In this document: positions 1 through 9,034 of the stretch, piece by piece
How positions within the stretch are numbered: the stretch's first letter is position 1
Layout: every line of letters starts with the position of its first letter
Assembly: GCA_028704035.1 (NCBI GenBank)
Contig: JAQVLS010000041.1
Location: 1 to 10,772 of the forward strand
Reading direction: 5' to 3'
DNA length: 10,772 nucleotides
Origin: Desulfotomaculaceae bacterium
GTDB lineage: Bacteria > Bacillota > Desulfotomaculia > Desulfotomaculales > Pelotomaculaceae
Program-made: the position numbers and the translations under genes
The notes under the pieces: model-generated
The model's input: only the letters and a program-made list of their open reading frames with translations
Told to the model about the DNA's origin: nothing
The model's database searches: none

Positions 1-316
1 TCACCCCGGCCAACTCAACAATAATTCTTCGTGCCCCTTGCTTCTGGATAATCGGTTCCGATACACCGAAAGCGTTGACCCTGTTTTCGATCACAGCCAT
101 CGCCTGGTTTACCCTGTCTTCCGTTACAGGCGCTTCCGGCGTATCGATGGCCTCCAGCACTACGTAAACGCCGCCTTTTAAATCCAGCCCCTGTTTAATT
201 AAATTTGTAAAAGGAATCCAGTTTACTCCCGGAAATACCGGCCGGACGGCCAGGACACACAAAACCGCCACAACCAATACGATACCAACAAGTTTCAGGA
301 TCTTGTCCCACTTCAT
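1..316 (-). CDS. secD: SecD, protein-export membrane protein (N-terminal part, cut by window edge)
   Basis: SecD is the large subunit of the SecDF membrane complex, which assists the SecYEG translocon and uses the proton gradient to help pull exported proteins out of the membrane. Only the first 105 residues are present. Residues 6-28 form a hydrophobic transmembrane segment, followed by the family motif GLDLKGG at 43-49 and a conserved stretch with ENRVNAFGVSEP at 77-88. The ATG at 316 is preceded by GGAGG at 327-331 with a 10-base spacer, so the start is secure. It lies 31 bases downstream of the HD-domain gene and is probably co-transcribed with it. secF would be expected beyond the left edge (inference from the usual secD-secF order). 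Confidence 0.95.
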   Translation of the reverse strand, partial: MKWDKILKLVGIVLVVAVLCVLAVRPVFPGVNWIPFTNLIKQGLDLKGGVYVVLEAIDTPEAPVTEDRVNQAMAVIENRVNAFGVSEPIIQKQGARRIIVELAGV

Positions 317-347
317 CTTAGTTAAACCTCCATCAATAAAGCTTAAG

Positions 348-1007
348 TTATAACAACTTGGCGCCGTTTATAACCAGTTCAAATTTACATTTTAGAAAGT
401 TGGACGCTCTCCGGCACATCATCATGCGGCTTAAAAAAATTTCAAAGTATTCCATAACGGGGCAGATATCAATATCAATCGTCAGTTCCATAGTAATCGT
501 ACGCTTATCGTCAGCCACCCAGAGGAAAGAATGCTCCACAGCATAATTTACCCGGTCATGGATGTCAAAGGTGGCAAAGTCAGGGTTGCGGACCCTGGAA
601 CGGTGCACATCAGACTTGTCGGCAATAATCAAGGCCGCCGCCACGCTGTTTACAGCATGGCCATACTGCTCCTCATGGTTGGCTATGGCGGATATTATTG
701 TAGCTATTTCATCCGGGTGCATACCCATCTGCATCAGGATCGTATATGCCATAACCGCACCGGTAATACCGTGGTCATTGCGGTTGGCCACGTTCCCGAT
801 GTCATGAATATATCCGGAAATAGCGGCCAGTTCCGCCTGCCTTTCTGAATAACCCAGCCGTTCCATAATATTTCTGGCAATACTGGAAACAAGGCTTACA
901 TGGCGGTAGCTGTGCTCAGTAAAGCCCATTACGCTTAGATATTTATTCCCCTTACGAATAAAAGCATCGATCACAGGGTCCTTTTTTATATCTTCCAGGG
1001 TTATCAT
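348..1007 (-). CDS. HD-domain phosphohydrolase encoded between yajC and secD
   Basis: This is a 219-residue protein with the metal-binding pattern of the HD superfamily: H32/H36 in EHSYRH, the HD pair H68-D69 in GYIHDIGN, DHG at 78-80, NHEEQYG at 110-116, and a later ADKSDVHRSRVR at 129-140. Such proteins use bound metal ions to cleave phosphate esters, often of nucleotides; the substrate here cannot be read from sequence. The C-terminal part (about 165-219) is not part of the catalytic core and is rich in Met and Phe. I chose the ATG at 1007 because AGGGAG lies 10 bases upstream. The frame stays open to a GTG at 1064, but that start has no ribosome-binding site. It follows the yajC terminator and precedes secD by 31 bases. 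No signal peptide or membrane segment is seen. Confidence 0.85.
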   Translation of the reverse strand: MITLEDIKKDPVIDAFIRKGNKYLSVMGFTEHSYRHVSLVSSIARNIMERLGYSERQAELAAISGYIHDIGNVANRNDHGITGAVMAYTILMQMGMHPDEIATIISAIANHEEQYGHAVNSVAAALIIADKSDVHRSRVRNPDFATFDIHDRVNYAVEHSFLWVADDKRTITMELTIDIDICPVMEYFEIFLSRMMMCRRASNFLKCKFELVINGAKLL

Positions 1008-1115
1008 GCCGTTATAACTCCCTACCAGGGAAAGGCTCCTTCCCCAGATATACCTTTTTGTCACATAACATAGTAAAAAAGAAAAAGACCTCGATTTACA
1101 ATATTTAACTTGGCA

Positions 1116-1144
1116 AAAGGAGTAGATGGATGTTCTACTCCTTT
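1116..1144 (-). terminator. Hairpin overlapping the end of yajC
   Basis: Perfect 11-base arms (AAAGGAGTAGA at 1116-1126, its complement at 1134-1144) enclose a 7-base loop. Read on the minus strand, the hairpin ends in TTTT and the yajC stop codon TAG sits inside its 5' arm. The U tract is short and partly inside the stem, so termination may be incomplete. It would close the queA-tgt-yajC transcript. Confidence 0.6.
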
Positions 1145-1437
1145 ATTGCTCCTTTATCTCCATCTTCATGTTCGGTTACAACCTGGGAGACTGCGGTTTT
1201 CAGGAATTCCATCCGGATTTTATCGGCTACCTCAAGTATGAATGACTTATCTTTGATCTTCACTATGGTACCGTAAATCCCTCCGATGGTAATAATCTTA
1301 TCATCCTGTTTGATACTGCTAATCATTTCATTGTGTTTTTTCTGGCGCTGCTGCTGGGGCCGGATCATTAGAAAGTAAAGTATAGCAAACAAACCAACTA
1401 TGTACAGCAGGGATATCGTCTGGGGATTACTACCCAC
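1135..1437 (-). CDS. yajC: YajC, Sec translocon accessory subunit
   Basis: YajC is a small single-pass membrane protein that co-purifies with SecDF. This copy has 100 residues, close to the usual length. One transmembrane helix (about 8-25) is followed directly by the family signature IRPQQQRQKKHNEM at about 26-39, then a compact cytoplasmic domain containing DKIITIGGIYGTIVKI. The start is a GTG preceded by AGGAGGG with a 6-base spacer. It lies 77 bases downstream of tgt, a pairing common in bacteria, and is followed by a hairpin that overlaps its stop codon. The charged tail, rich in Glu, Asp and Lys, is normal for the family. Confidence 0.95.
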   Translation of the reverse strand: MGSNPQTISLLYIVGLFAILYFLMIRPQQQRQKKHNEMISSIKQDDKIITIGGIYGTIVKIKDKSFILEVADKIRMEFLKTAVSQVVTEHEDGDKGAIKE

Positions 1438-1514
1438 TATCAGCCCTCCTTTCTTTCTCTTATTTCTTCTACTGCCAGGTAAATTCCTTTTTTTTAGAGG
1501 AATTTTATAAGATA

Positions 1515-2627
<1,113 letters not shown>

Positions 2628-2683
2628 TTAGTCCTCCGTATCCAGTTACAGTTATACCCATATTTTTTATTCCTTATAAATAT

Positions 2684-3709
2684 TTACATGATCAGCATGG
2701 CGTCCCCGAAACTAAAAAACCTGTACCTGCTCCGCACTGCCTCCTGGTATGCCGCCATGATTTTTTCTCTGCCCGCCAGGGCTGAGACCATCATCAGCAG
2801 GGTAGATTTGGGCAGGTGGAAATTGGTCACCATCCCGTCGATCAGCTTGAATTTGTAGCCCGGGTAAATGAAGATCCCGGTCCAGCCTGAACCGGGATGC
2901 AGCCGGCCATTGCTGTCAGTGGCGCTTTCGAGACAGCGGGTGGTAGTGGTGCCGACGGCGATGATCCTGCCGCCGCGCTCTCTGGCGCCGGATACGACTG
3001 CAGCTGTTTCCTCCGGCACTTCGTAGTATTCCTCATGCATGCGGTGCCTGGTGACGTCCTCTACCTTCACCGGCCGGAAAGTACCAAGCCCCACGTGCAG
3101 CAGGACCGGCGCCACGGCTACACCCATTTCCCTGAGCCGGGCTAAAAGGCTCTCTGTAAAATGAAGACCGGCCGTGGGAGCCGCTGCCGATCCCGCCAGC
3201 CGGGCGTAAACTGTCTGGTAACGATCCTGGTCCAGGAGGGGCTTTTTGATATACGGCGGCAGCGGCATAATTCCCACCGCGGCCAGGATCTCTTCAAAGG
3301 GACCCGCGAAATCCATTTCTACTACCCTGCCGCCAAAATCGGTATCATCCAGGATCCGGCAGGCCAGCAAGTCTTTTTTAAACACCAGCCGGGTACCCGG
3401 CCCGGCCTTTTTGCCCGGCCGTACCAGCGCCTCCCAGCGCCTGGCGTCCAGTTGTTTCAACAAAAGCACTTCCACCCGGGCGCCTGACGCCTCTTTATAA
3501 CCCATCAGCCGGGCAGGAATTACTTTTGTATCGTTTATAATGAGGGCATCCCCCGGTTTGAGGTAATCGATCAGGTCGGTAAACCTGCGGTGCGCAAAAC
3601 CCTCCCTGTCCAGCCGGACCACCATTAACCTGGATGAGTCCCTGTCTGCGGCCGGATCCTGGGCGATCAATTCCTGCGGCAAAAAATAATCAAAGTCGGA
3701 AATATACAC
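2684..3709 (-). CDS. queA: S-adenosylmethionine:tRNA ribosyltransferase-isomerase
   Basis: QueA transfers and rearranges the ribosyl part of S-adenosylmethionine onto preQ1-modified tRNA to give epoxyqueuosine. The 341-residue length is usual. Family motifs appear in order: [10 protein letters not shown] (59-68), MPLPPYIKK (148-156), APTAGLHFT (177-185), [10 protein letters not shown] (205-214), [11 protein letters not shown] (222-232), TTTTRCLES (254-262) and a conserved C-terminal block from [17 protein letters not shown] (277-293) through [16 protein letters not shown]. The start is GTG; its best ribosome-binding site, AGGAG, is about 13 bases away, longer than usual, but the N-terminus [11 protein letters not shown] fits the family. 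It sits between spoIID and tgt, with gaps of about 55 bases on each side. Confidence 0.97.
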   Translation of the reverse strand: MYISDFDYFLPQELIAQDPAADRDSSRLMVVRLDREGFAHRRFTDLIDYLKPGDALIINDTKVIPARLMGYKEASGARVEVLLLKQLDARRWEALVRPGKKAGPGTRLVFKKDLLACRILDDTDFGGRVVEMDFAGPFEEILAAVGIMPLPPYIKKPLLDQDRYQTVYARLAGSAAAPTAGLHFTESLLARLREMGVAVAPVLLHVGLGTFRPVKVEDVTRHRMHEEYYEVPEETAAVVSGARERGGRIIAVGTTTTRCLESATDSNGRLHPGSGWTGIFIYPGYKFKLIDGMVTNFHLPKSTLLMMVSALAGREKIMAAYQEAVRSRYRFFSFGDAMLIM

Positions 3710-3763
3710 CTGTATCAGTTAGCTCCTAATTCAGTTTTCTAATATTGCTAAGGATTTAGTGCT

Positions 3764-5137
3764 TTAACGGCCGTAGTCCCCGGCAAGTTCTATTCCTGAA
3801 TAATAGTATTTCAGGATATCCTGGTATTTATAACCTTCTTCCGCCATGCCGCGGGCGCCGTACTGTGACATCCCCAGCCCGTGGCCCGAGCCGCTGCCGG
3901 TGATTTCCACACCGGTTAGATTTTTCTGTTTGTCATATTGTCTGGTTAACTGGAACAGTGAACTTTTTAAACCAAGCGCCATCCTGACGTTGTCGGCATT
4001 GTTGATCACAACGGTCAGCGGTTTTCCATCCGTCCCTTCTCCTTTTATTTCTATTTTTTTAACCCTTTGACCGGATGATGTGCGGGCCAGTTCTTTAATG
4101 TCTGTTATTTTTTTAAATTTATAACCGGCGGAGGCCAGCTTTTTTATTAACTGGTCGGTTGTATAACTGACCTGCCAGTTATAGTGATCGCCGTTTTTAT
4201 CATAGGGATCGGATTTTCCCTTTATATAAGAAACTGCATTGTTCCAGACGTCTTCACTATTTTCCGTGCAGCCGCCGCTGCTGGAATGATAAAAGGCCGA
4301 CACTACCCTATTACCGGACAGCATTATTATCCCCCTGGTCTCCTCCACGGCTTTACTGGTTGAAGAAGATTCAGCGTCATATCCCCCGTAAACCTGGCTC
4401 GTCATGTCACAGTACACATCAAAAGACCCCCGGCTGGTAGCGGCGCGCTCCATAACATAGTTCCGCGCCGCCACCGCTTGCGCCTTTAAGGCTTCCGGGT
4501 GCCAGTAAGACAGTATTTCAGCCGGGACAACGCCCCGCAGGTAGTCTTCAATATTCAACACGTTTACTGCGGTAAGCCCGCCGTCTTCCAGGAGAAACTC
4601 CATGTCGCCGCGGTACCTTTTGCCGGCGGATGCGCTGTTTAAGGTAACCAGGTTCAGGCCGTCGCTGCCGCCGGTAAGCTGCACTGTTTTGCTGGATGAC
4701 CTGACGGTCGGCGCCTCTGACGATCCTAATGAGATAGTCCTGCCGTCTCCATTTACAGCCATCAATGCAGCAATACTTTGTTCCATCACCCGGTTGCTGC
4801 TGTTGATTACAGAAGCGCTGGACCTTGCTTCACGCACCAGCAGCGGACCCTTCAAAGTGCCGTAATCGCTCCGTGAGCCGGATAGCGAAATACGTTTTCC
4901 CTTTAACCCCACCTGCATTTTTTCACCCTGTTTCAGCACAGCCAGGACCCGGCCCGTCGCCTGGTCGACAATTTCATAATTACCGCTGACCTGAAATGAG
5001 AAGTCGGCACAGTCCCTGACCAGGGCTACCCGGACAGTACCGGCAGAAGCGGCGCCCGCATCACCGGCACATAAGAAAAAGCACGATAGCACTATGAAAG
5101 ATGCAATAATAGTTCTAAAAAGATAATGTGATTTCAC
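3764..5137 (-). CDS. spoIID: SpoIID/LytB-domain exported protein (lytic transglycosylase type)
   Basis: This 457-residue protein belongs to the SpoIID/LytB family. B. subtilis SpoIID is a lytic transglycosylase needed for forespore engulfment; LytB is a modifier of vegetative autolysin. Residues 1-30 look like a cleavable signal peptide with a hydrophobic core. The SpoIID domain begins near 185 with LNIEDYLRGVVPAEI, whose E207 matches the family's catalytic Glu, followed by ALKAQAVAARNYV. YHSSSGGCTENSEDVW at 283-298 includes H284 and C290, possible metal ligands. The conserved C-terminus has GSGSGHGLGMSQYGARG. The N-terminal third (about 32-180) is a repeat-like region such as is found in longer family members. 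The start is GTG with AGGGGGG 7 bases upstream. Whether it is true SpoIID or a vegetative paralogue cannot be settled here. Confidence 0.9.
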   Translation of the reverse strand: MKSHYLFRTIIASFIVLSCFFLCAGDAGAASAGTVRVALVRDCADFSFQVSGNYEIVDQATGRVLAVLKQGEKMQVGLKGKRISLSGSRSDYGTLKGPLLVREARSSASVINSSNRVMEQSIAALMAVNGDGRTISLGSSEAPTVRSSSKTVQLTGGSDGLNLVTLNSASAGKRYRGDMEFLLEDGGLTAVNVLNIEDYLRGVVPAEILSYWHPEALKAQAVAARNYVMERAATSRGSFDVYCDMTSQVYGGYDAESSSTSKAVEETRGIIMLSGNRVVSAFYHSSSGGCTENSEDVWNNAVSYIKGKSDPYDKNGDHYNWQVSYTTDQLIKKLASAGYKFKKITDIKELARTSSGQRVKKIEIKGEGTDGKPLTVVINNADNVRMALGLKSSLFQLTRQYDKQKNLTGVEITGSGSGHGLGMSQYGARGMAEEGYKYQDILKYYYSGIELAGDYGR

Positions 5138-5206
5138 TGGCTAACCCCCCCTAGCATTAATGTCTCATCCGACAGAAATTCGGCGGATTAGTTAAATTTC
5201 CTTCCC

Positions 5207-5237
5207 AAGCTAAAAAAAACCGGCGGCTTTTTAGCTT
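5207..5237 (-). terminator. Hairpin overlapping the end of the DUF2905 gene
   Basis: Arms AAGCTAAAAA (5207-5216) and TTTTTAGCTT (5228-5237) are perfect complements around an 11-base loop containing a GC-rich GCCGCC. On the minus strand the 3' side carries a run of eight T. The TAA stop of the upstream gene lies in the 5' arm. The stem is mostly A:T, so it is weaker than a classic terminator. It separates the ruv/queH unit from spoIID. Confidence 0.45.
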
Positions 5238-5451
5238 ACCGGCGGAAAATATTAAGAATTATTGTCAGTAATATGCTTAGTATTATTCCAGTCATTACCG
5301 GGAAATAAAAACTGAAGTTGCCCTTCTGGATAAAAATATCACCGGGCAGGCGCCCCAGTCCGAACAACCTGCCGCCGACCAGCATTATGCCCCCCAGCGC
5401 CAGCATAATTGCACCAATAAACAGGAATGTTTTGCCAAAGGACTCCCACAT
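5236..5451 (-). CDS. Small two-helix membrane protein, DUF2905 type
   Basis: This predicted integral membrane protein of 71 residues has no known function. Two hydrophobic helices (about 6-27 and 48-68) flank a conserved-looking loop, LGRLPGDIFIQKGNFSFYFP, which fits the DUF2905 family as I remember it. I chose the ATG at 5451, giving MWESFGKT, which matches the usual family start. It begins 7 bases after the queH stop, with AAAGG only 3 bases upstream, so it may depend on translational coupling to queH. Earlier in-frame starts at 5469 or 5502 would run into queH coding sequence. A hairpin overlapping its stop codon probably ends the transcript. Confidence 0.8.
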   Translation of the reverse strand: MWESFGKTFLFIGAIMLALGGIMLVGGRLFGLGRLPGDIFIQKGNFSFYFPVMTGIILSILLTIILNIFRR

Positions 5452-5458
5452 TAACCTT

Positions 5459-6004
5459 TCACTTCCCATTATTTTTCGGTTTATAATAACGGTCTTTTTC
5501 ACTGTAGATGCAGCCGCAGTATTTCTGGCGATACATACCCATTTTTCTGGACAGTGCCGTAGCCTCTCTGTATCCAGGCCGGAAATCCTTATAATAAAAC
5601 GTTACCCCGTGTTTCTCTCCGGCCGCCCGGCCAATTTCCCCGATCAGCTCATGTTTCTGGTAGGGACTGACCAGGAGAGTAGTGCTGAAACAATCATAAC
5701 CGCCCACTTTTGCTTCCCGGGCAGCCTGTTCCAGCCGCATCGTGTAGCATACCCGGCAGCGTTTTGATTCCCTAAAAGCGGCGCCGCGTAAAAATTCTTC
5801 CAGGTGGTAGCCTGGATCAAAGATCACATTCATGCCGATTTCAGCGGCGTATTTTTTCAGTGCCTCCTGCCGCTTTATAAATTCAGTATATGGATGGATG
5901 TTGGGATTAAAAAAATACCCTGTCACATCCAGGCCTTCGCTTCTTAATAATTCCACGGGATAGATCGAACAAGGGGCGCAGCAGGCATGCAGCAGCATTT
6001 TCAT
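5459..6004 (-). CDS. queH: Epoxyqueuosine reductase QueH
   Basis: QueH carries out the last step of queuosine synthesis, reducing epoxyqueuosine in tRNA. It is the cobalamin-independent, iron-sulfur replacement for QueG. The 181-residue protein has the family cysteine set: HACCAPC near the N-terminus (C8, C9, C12), CRVC (C83, C86) and YCGC (C163, C165), plus the typical GYFFNPNIHP and FSTTLLVSPYQ segments. The ATG at 6004 has AGAGGAG 8 bases upstream; an in-frame GTG at 6013 is too close to that site. It follows ruvB after a 104-base AT-rich gap in which I find no clear promoter or terminator. Its substrate is made by QueA, encoded about 1.7 kb further downstream, so the two probably serve one pathway. 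Confidence 0.93.
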   Translation of the reverse strand: MKMLLHACCAPCSIYPVELLRSEGLDVTGYFFNPNIHPYTEFIKRQEALKKYAAEIGMNVIFDPGYHLEEFLRGAAFRESKRCRVCYTMRLEQAAREAKVGGYDCFSTTLLVSPYQKHELIGEIGRAAGEKHGVTFYYKDFRPGYREATALSRKMGMYRQKYCGCIYSEKDRYYKPKNNGK

Positions 6005-6108
6005 CAGGCTCACTCCTCTAAAAAAAACAATTCAACAGGATTAACAGGCTTATATATTCATATAATAATTGTCATTTATTAATTAAATTTTGTATCTTTT
6101 TTATATTA

Positions 6109-7134
6109 TTACCACAGGGTTTTTTGTTTTTCATTACCGGCGTCGCGTTCCAAACCCAGATGCTGGTACGCTAAAGCTGTGGCGACGCGACCACGGGGTG
6201 TCCTGGCCAGCATACCTAACTGGATCAGATAAGGTTCGTAGACATCCTCCAGTGTATCCGTTTCTTCACTGGTGGCCGCCGCCAGGGTATCCAGCCCAAC
6301 CGGCCCGCCTGCAAACTTTTGGATAATGGCGAGCAGTAGCCGCCTGTCGGCCTGGTCCAGACCCAAAGGGTCCACCTCCAGGAATGCCAGCGCTTCATCA
6401 GCTACTTCGTGTGTAATAATATTGTCTGCTTTAACCTGGGCGTAATCTCTGACCCGTTTCAACAGGCGGTTGGCCACCCGGGGAGTCCCCCTGGAGCGGC
6501 CGGCAATTTCAAGGGCGCCGTCCTTTGTTATTTCTATCCCCAGTATGCCCGCCGTCCTAGTCACAATAAGCACCAATTCTGCCGGCTCGTAGTAATCCAG
6601 CCTGCTGATCACGCCAAAACGGTCCCGCAGGGGAGATGTCAGCAAGCCGGCACGGGTGGTGGCCCCCACCAGAGTAAACCGCGGCAGATCCAGCCGCAGG
6701 GAGCGGGCGCCCGGCCCCTTGCCGATGACAATGTCCAGAGCATAGTCCTCCATAGCCGGGTATAATACCTCTTCCACGGTCTTGCTCAGGCGATGGACTT
6801 CATCGATAAACAAAATATCTCCGGGCGCCAGGTTGGTCAGTATGGCCGCCAGGTCGCCTGGGCGCTCTATGGCCGGGCCGGACGTGGTCCTGATATTCAC
6901 GCCCATTTCAAAAGCGATGATATTGGCCAGGGTGGTTTTCCCCAATCCGGGCGGTCCGAACAGGAGGACATGGTCCAGGACCTCGCTCCTTTCACGGGCG
7001 GCCTGAATAAAGATAGAGATCATTTCCTTGACCTTTACCTGCCCGATGTATTCCTCCAGCCTGTGCGGGCGGAGATTCAAATCGGCCTCAAAGTCCTCCG
7101 GCCGCGCGGCGGCAGATATGAGTCTTTCCTCCAT
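6109..7134 (-). CDS. ruvB: RuvB, Holliday junction branch-migration ATPase
   Basis: RuvB is the hexameric AAA+ motor that, loaded by RuvA, drives branch migration of Holliday junctions. The 341-residue protein has Walker A GPPGLGKT (60-67), Walker [11 protein letters not shown] with D111-E112, sensor-1 motif GATTR (157-161), the LRDRFG segment (169-174), and a C-terminal winged-helix region ending after [10 protein letters not shown]. The ATG at 7134 is preceded by GAGGTG with a 7-base spacer. An in-frame TTG 15 bases upstream overlaps that site and is unlikely to be used. It lies 43 bases after ruvA, so ruvC-ruvA-ruvB form one operon. Confidence 0.98.
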   Translation of the reverse strand: MEERLISAAARPEDFEADLNLRPHRLEEYIGQVKVKEMISIFIQAARERSEVLDHVLLFGPPGLGKTTLANIIAFEMGVNIRTTSGPAIERPGDLAAILTNLAPGDILFIDEVHRLSKTVEEVLYPAMEDYALDIVIGKGPGARSLRLDLPRFTLVGATTRAGLLTSPLRDRFGVISRLDYYEPAELVLIVTRTAGILGIEITKDGALEIAGRSRGTPRVANRLLKRVRDYAQVKADNIITHEVADEALAFLEVDPLGLDQADRRLLLAIIQKFAGGPVGLDTLAAATSEETDTLEDVYEPYLIQLGMLARTPRGRVATALAYQHLGLERDAGNEKQKTLW

Positions 7135-7177
7135 GATTATGCACCTCAAAAGAAATTATTGAAACTAAACCTTTTAT

Positions 7178-7768
7178 TTATTTTTTCACCAGGAGGCGCA
7201 GGGCGCTCCTGACTAGTTCCTCTACCGGCGGGTCCACCAGCCCGGTCTGCGCCTCTTTCAAGGCCCGGCGTCCTTCCACAGCAGAATAACCCAGCGTTTC
7301 CAAGGCCTCCAGAGCATCGTTTTCACGCCCGCTGACAATACTGCGGGGATCTGCTTCATCGAACAAGTCGGATACCTTGTCTTTTAATTCCAGTACGATC
7401 CGGGCAGCTGTTTTTTTGCCTATACCCGGCGCCCTGGTCAGCATGGCGATGTCTTCACCGGCGATCGCCCGGCCCAGCTCACCGGGTGTATATATCGACA
7501 GGACGGCAAGCGCACTCTTGGGCCCGACGCCTGATACGTTCAGCAGCTTTAAAAAAAAGGCTAATTCATTTTTGCTCTGGAAACCATACAGGTAAAACCC
7601 GTCATCTCTCACTACCAGACTGGTATGCAGCATGATTTCACTGCCCCTGGCCGTCATTTGGTATGGGGGCGATAAAGGCACTTGCACCTTGTAGCCGATA
7701 CCGCCGACATCAATTATAAGTGCACCCGCCTGGATATCTTCCAGTTTTCCCTTGATAAAAGCAATCAT
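7178..7768 (-). CDS. ruvA: RuvA, Holliday junction DNA-binding subunit
   Basis: RuvA binds the four-way junction as tetramers and recruits RuvB. The 196-residue length is normal. The start [12 protein letters not shown] and the OB-fold region [13 protein letters not shown] are typical. Two helix-hairpin-helix DNA-binding motifs are visible at 75-91 ([14 protein letters not shown]) and 113-131 ([19 protein letters not shown]). After a variable linker, the third domain (about 150-196, [12 protein letters not shown]) is the RuvB-contacting part. The ATG overlaps the ruvC stop as ATGA, with GAGGA upstream inside the last ruvC codons, so translation is probably coupled to ruvC. In-frame starts further upstream lie inside ruvC and are not supported. 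Confidence 0.97.
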   Translation of the reverse strand: MIAFIKGKLEDIQAGALIIDVGGIGYKVQVPLSPPYQMTARGSEIMLHTSLVVRDDGFYLYGFQSKNELAFFLKLLNVSGVGPKSALAVLSIYTPGELGRAIAGEDIAMLTRAPGIGKKTAARIVLELKDKVSDLFDEADPRSIVSGRENDALEALETLGYSAVEGRRALKEAQTGLVDPPVEELVRSALRLLVKK

Positions 7769-8253
7769 TGTAATTTCCTCATCCATGAATATAGTTGCCC
7801 GTGGCATATTGCTACCGCGAGCGCGTCCGCCACATCATCGGGAGTCGGCGCTTCCGGCAGGGCCAGAATGGTCTTAATCATATACTGCACCTGTTCTTTT
7901 GCCGCCCGGCCGTAACCTGTCACAGCTTGTTTTACCTGAAGGGGAGTGTATTCAAAAACAGGCAGGCCGGAACTGGAGGCGGCCAGCATGACCACTCCCC
8001 TGGCATGCCCTACAGCCAGCGCAGTGCGCGCGTTTTTATTAAAAAACAGTTCTTCCACGGCAAACTGCTCGGGCTGGTAATGCCTGATAATACCAGTCAG
8101 CTCCTGATAAATAGTTTGCAGCCTGCCGGACATAGGCGTCTCCGGGCTCGTCCGAATACAGCCGCATTCTACCAGAGAATACCGGCTGCCGTTATATCTG
8201 ACCAGACCATATCCGGTAATGGCGGTACCGGGGTCCACTCCCATTATAAACAT
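7765..8253 (-). CDS. ruvC: RuvC, Holliday junction resolvase
   Basis: RuvC cuts Holliday junctions symmetrically after branch migration by RuvAB. The 162-residue protein keeps the four acidic residues of the RNase H-like active site: D7 in [14 protein letters not shown]67 in [10 protein letters not shown], and D140 and D143 in [14 protein letters not shown]. The ATG at 8253 has GGAGGGG 10 bases upstream. The frame is open for 42 more codons, but those run through an intergenic hairpin and do not resemble RuvC. The stop overlaps the ruvA start (ATGA). The leader between bofC and ruvC is 154 bases long and holds a large inverted repeat. Confidence 0.97.
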   Translation of the reverse strand: MFIMGVDPGTAITGYGLVRYNGSRYSLVECGCIRTSPETPMSGRLQTIYQELTGIIRHYQPEQFAVEELFFNKNARTALAVGHARGVVMLAASSSGLPVFEYTPLQVKQAVTGYGRAAKEQVQYMIKTILALPEAPTPDDVADALAVAICHGQLYSWMRKLQ

Positions 8254-8323
8254 ATGTTCCCATCCCCTCCACCAGAGATTATTTCTACAGAGATGGGGGC
8301 AATCCTTTATTTTTCTGTTTTCA

Positions 8324-8377
8324 GTACCGCAGCCCGGCATTACGCTGTTAATAAGCGTATAAACCGGGCCGCGGTAC
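8324..8377 (-). repeat. Long hairpin between bofC and ruvC
   Basis: The 14-base arms at 8324-8337 and 8364-8377 (GTACCGC...) pair completely when read as minus-strand RNA, with one G-U pair. An inner 6-base stem (8341-8346 with 8354-8359) caps a 7-base loop. No T run follows, so it is not a normal intrinsic terminator. It lies in the bofC-ruvC spacer, about 70 bases before the ruvC start. It could be an RNA-level regulator or processing site, or a copy of a dispersed small repeat. Confidence 0.75.
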
Positions 8378-8407
8378 AACCTGCTATGTTGGTGGTGGAA
8401 TTAGCGA

Positions 8408-9034
8408 TCAAACATGCTCATCCATGTTTTCCAGCGCCGCATTAAGGGTCTCGTCAGAACTGAACTCCAGCTCTGCACGCAACATTTCTGCGGTTATATT
8501 CGACTGTTTTTGCAGATCCATAGCCTGTTCAAGTTTAATTCTATAGTCCGGGTGCAGTGATTCCACCATGATGTTCTCCACTCGCAAGACTCTGTCATTA
8601 TAGCCCAAAGGGCCCTCATAAACAGCTACTTGCCCATTGTATATACCTATGTGTCTGAATTTCCGGTGGAGCGGACAAAATTCTTCGGCTTTTAAGGTCA
8701 AAGAGAGCATCCCCGGGTTGGTGAAAACGACGGTCCACCCCTCTGCGGCAGGGAACTTTTCCAGCAAGGCTTTCTTGTCCATATGCAGCAGTTCCCCGGA
8801 GGTGTATCCTTCCGAAACTTTTTCCAAATCGCCGCACAGATACTTTTTTTCTTTATATACTTTCGTCTCCGCAGTAACTCTGGTTTTAAACAAATTTAAT
8901 ACAGGCATTATTATTTCGACTGGCCTGCTGTCAGGTTGATATACATATCTGCCCCAAAAAAAACCCGTCCCTATAGAAATAAATAAAATCAGCACTAATG
9001 CGCCTGCCAATACACAATTTTTGTAAAATGACAT
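8408..9034 (-). CDS. bofC: BofC C-terminal-domain protein, membrane anchored
   Basis: This 208-residue protein has one N-terminal transmembrane segment (about 7-27), with the rest predicted outside the membrane. The region from about 120 (CPLHRKFRHIGIYNGQVAVY, then RVLRVENIMVESLHPDYR) resembles the BofC C-terminal domain. In B. subtilis, BofC is a forespore protein that restrains the SpoIVB protease and so delays sigma-K activation. This copy is longer than B. subtilis BofC, and the middle (35-118) is not recognised. The ATG at 9034 has GGAGGA 7 bases upstream; an in-frame TTG at 9052 overlaps that site. Its place just before ruvC fits the gene order I expect in sporulating Clostridia. The symbol is by domain similarity, and the SpoIVB link is inference. 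Confidence 0.75.
   Translation of the reverse strand: MSFYKNCVLAGALVLILFISIGTGFFWGRYVYQPDSRPVEIIMPVLNLFKTRVTAETKVYKEKKYLCGDLEKVSEGYTSGELLHMDKKALLEKFPAAEGWTVVFTNPGMLSLTLKAEEFCPLHRKFRHIGIYNGQVAVYEGPLGYNDRVLRVENIMVESLHPDYRIKLEQAMDLQKQSNITAEMLRAELEFSSDETLNAALENMDEHV

Noticed and set aside
531..848. Plus-strand open frames opposite the HD gene and, likewise, opposite tgt, queA, ruvB, ruvC and others
   Set aside because: They are fully contained in well-supported minus-strand genes, lack ribosome-binding sites and have no recognisable products.
1008..1064. Longer start (GTG) for the HD-domain protein
   Set aside because: No ribosome-binding site precedes it, whereas the ATG at 1007 has one at good spacing.
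1481..1505. A 7-base stem between tgt and yajC as a terminator
   Set aside because: The stem is short and AT-rich, the loop is 11 bases of mostly A, and no T run follows on the minus strand.
6014..6108. A promoter in the AT-rich ruvB-queH spacer
   Set aside because: Several TATA-like strings occur, but none has a -35 box at an acceptable distance, so I cannot pick one.
8254..8379. N-terminal extension of RuvC by 42 codons
   Set aside because: It runs through the intergenic hairpin, does not resemble RuvC, and the internal ATG at 8253 has a strong ribosome-binding site and puts the catalytic Asp at the usual position 7.
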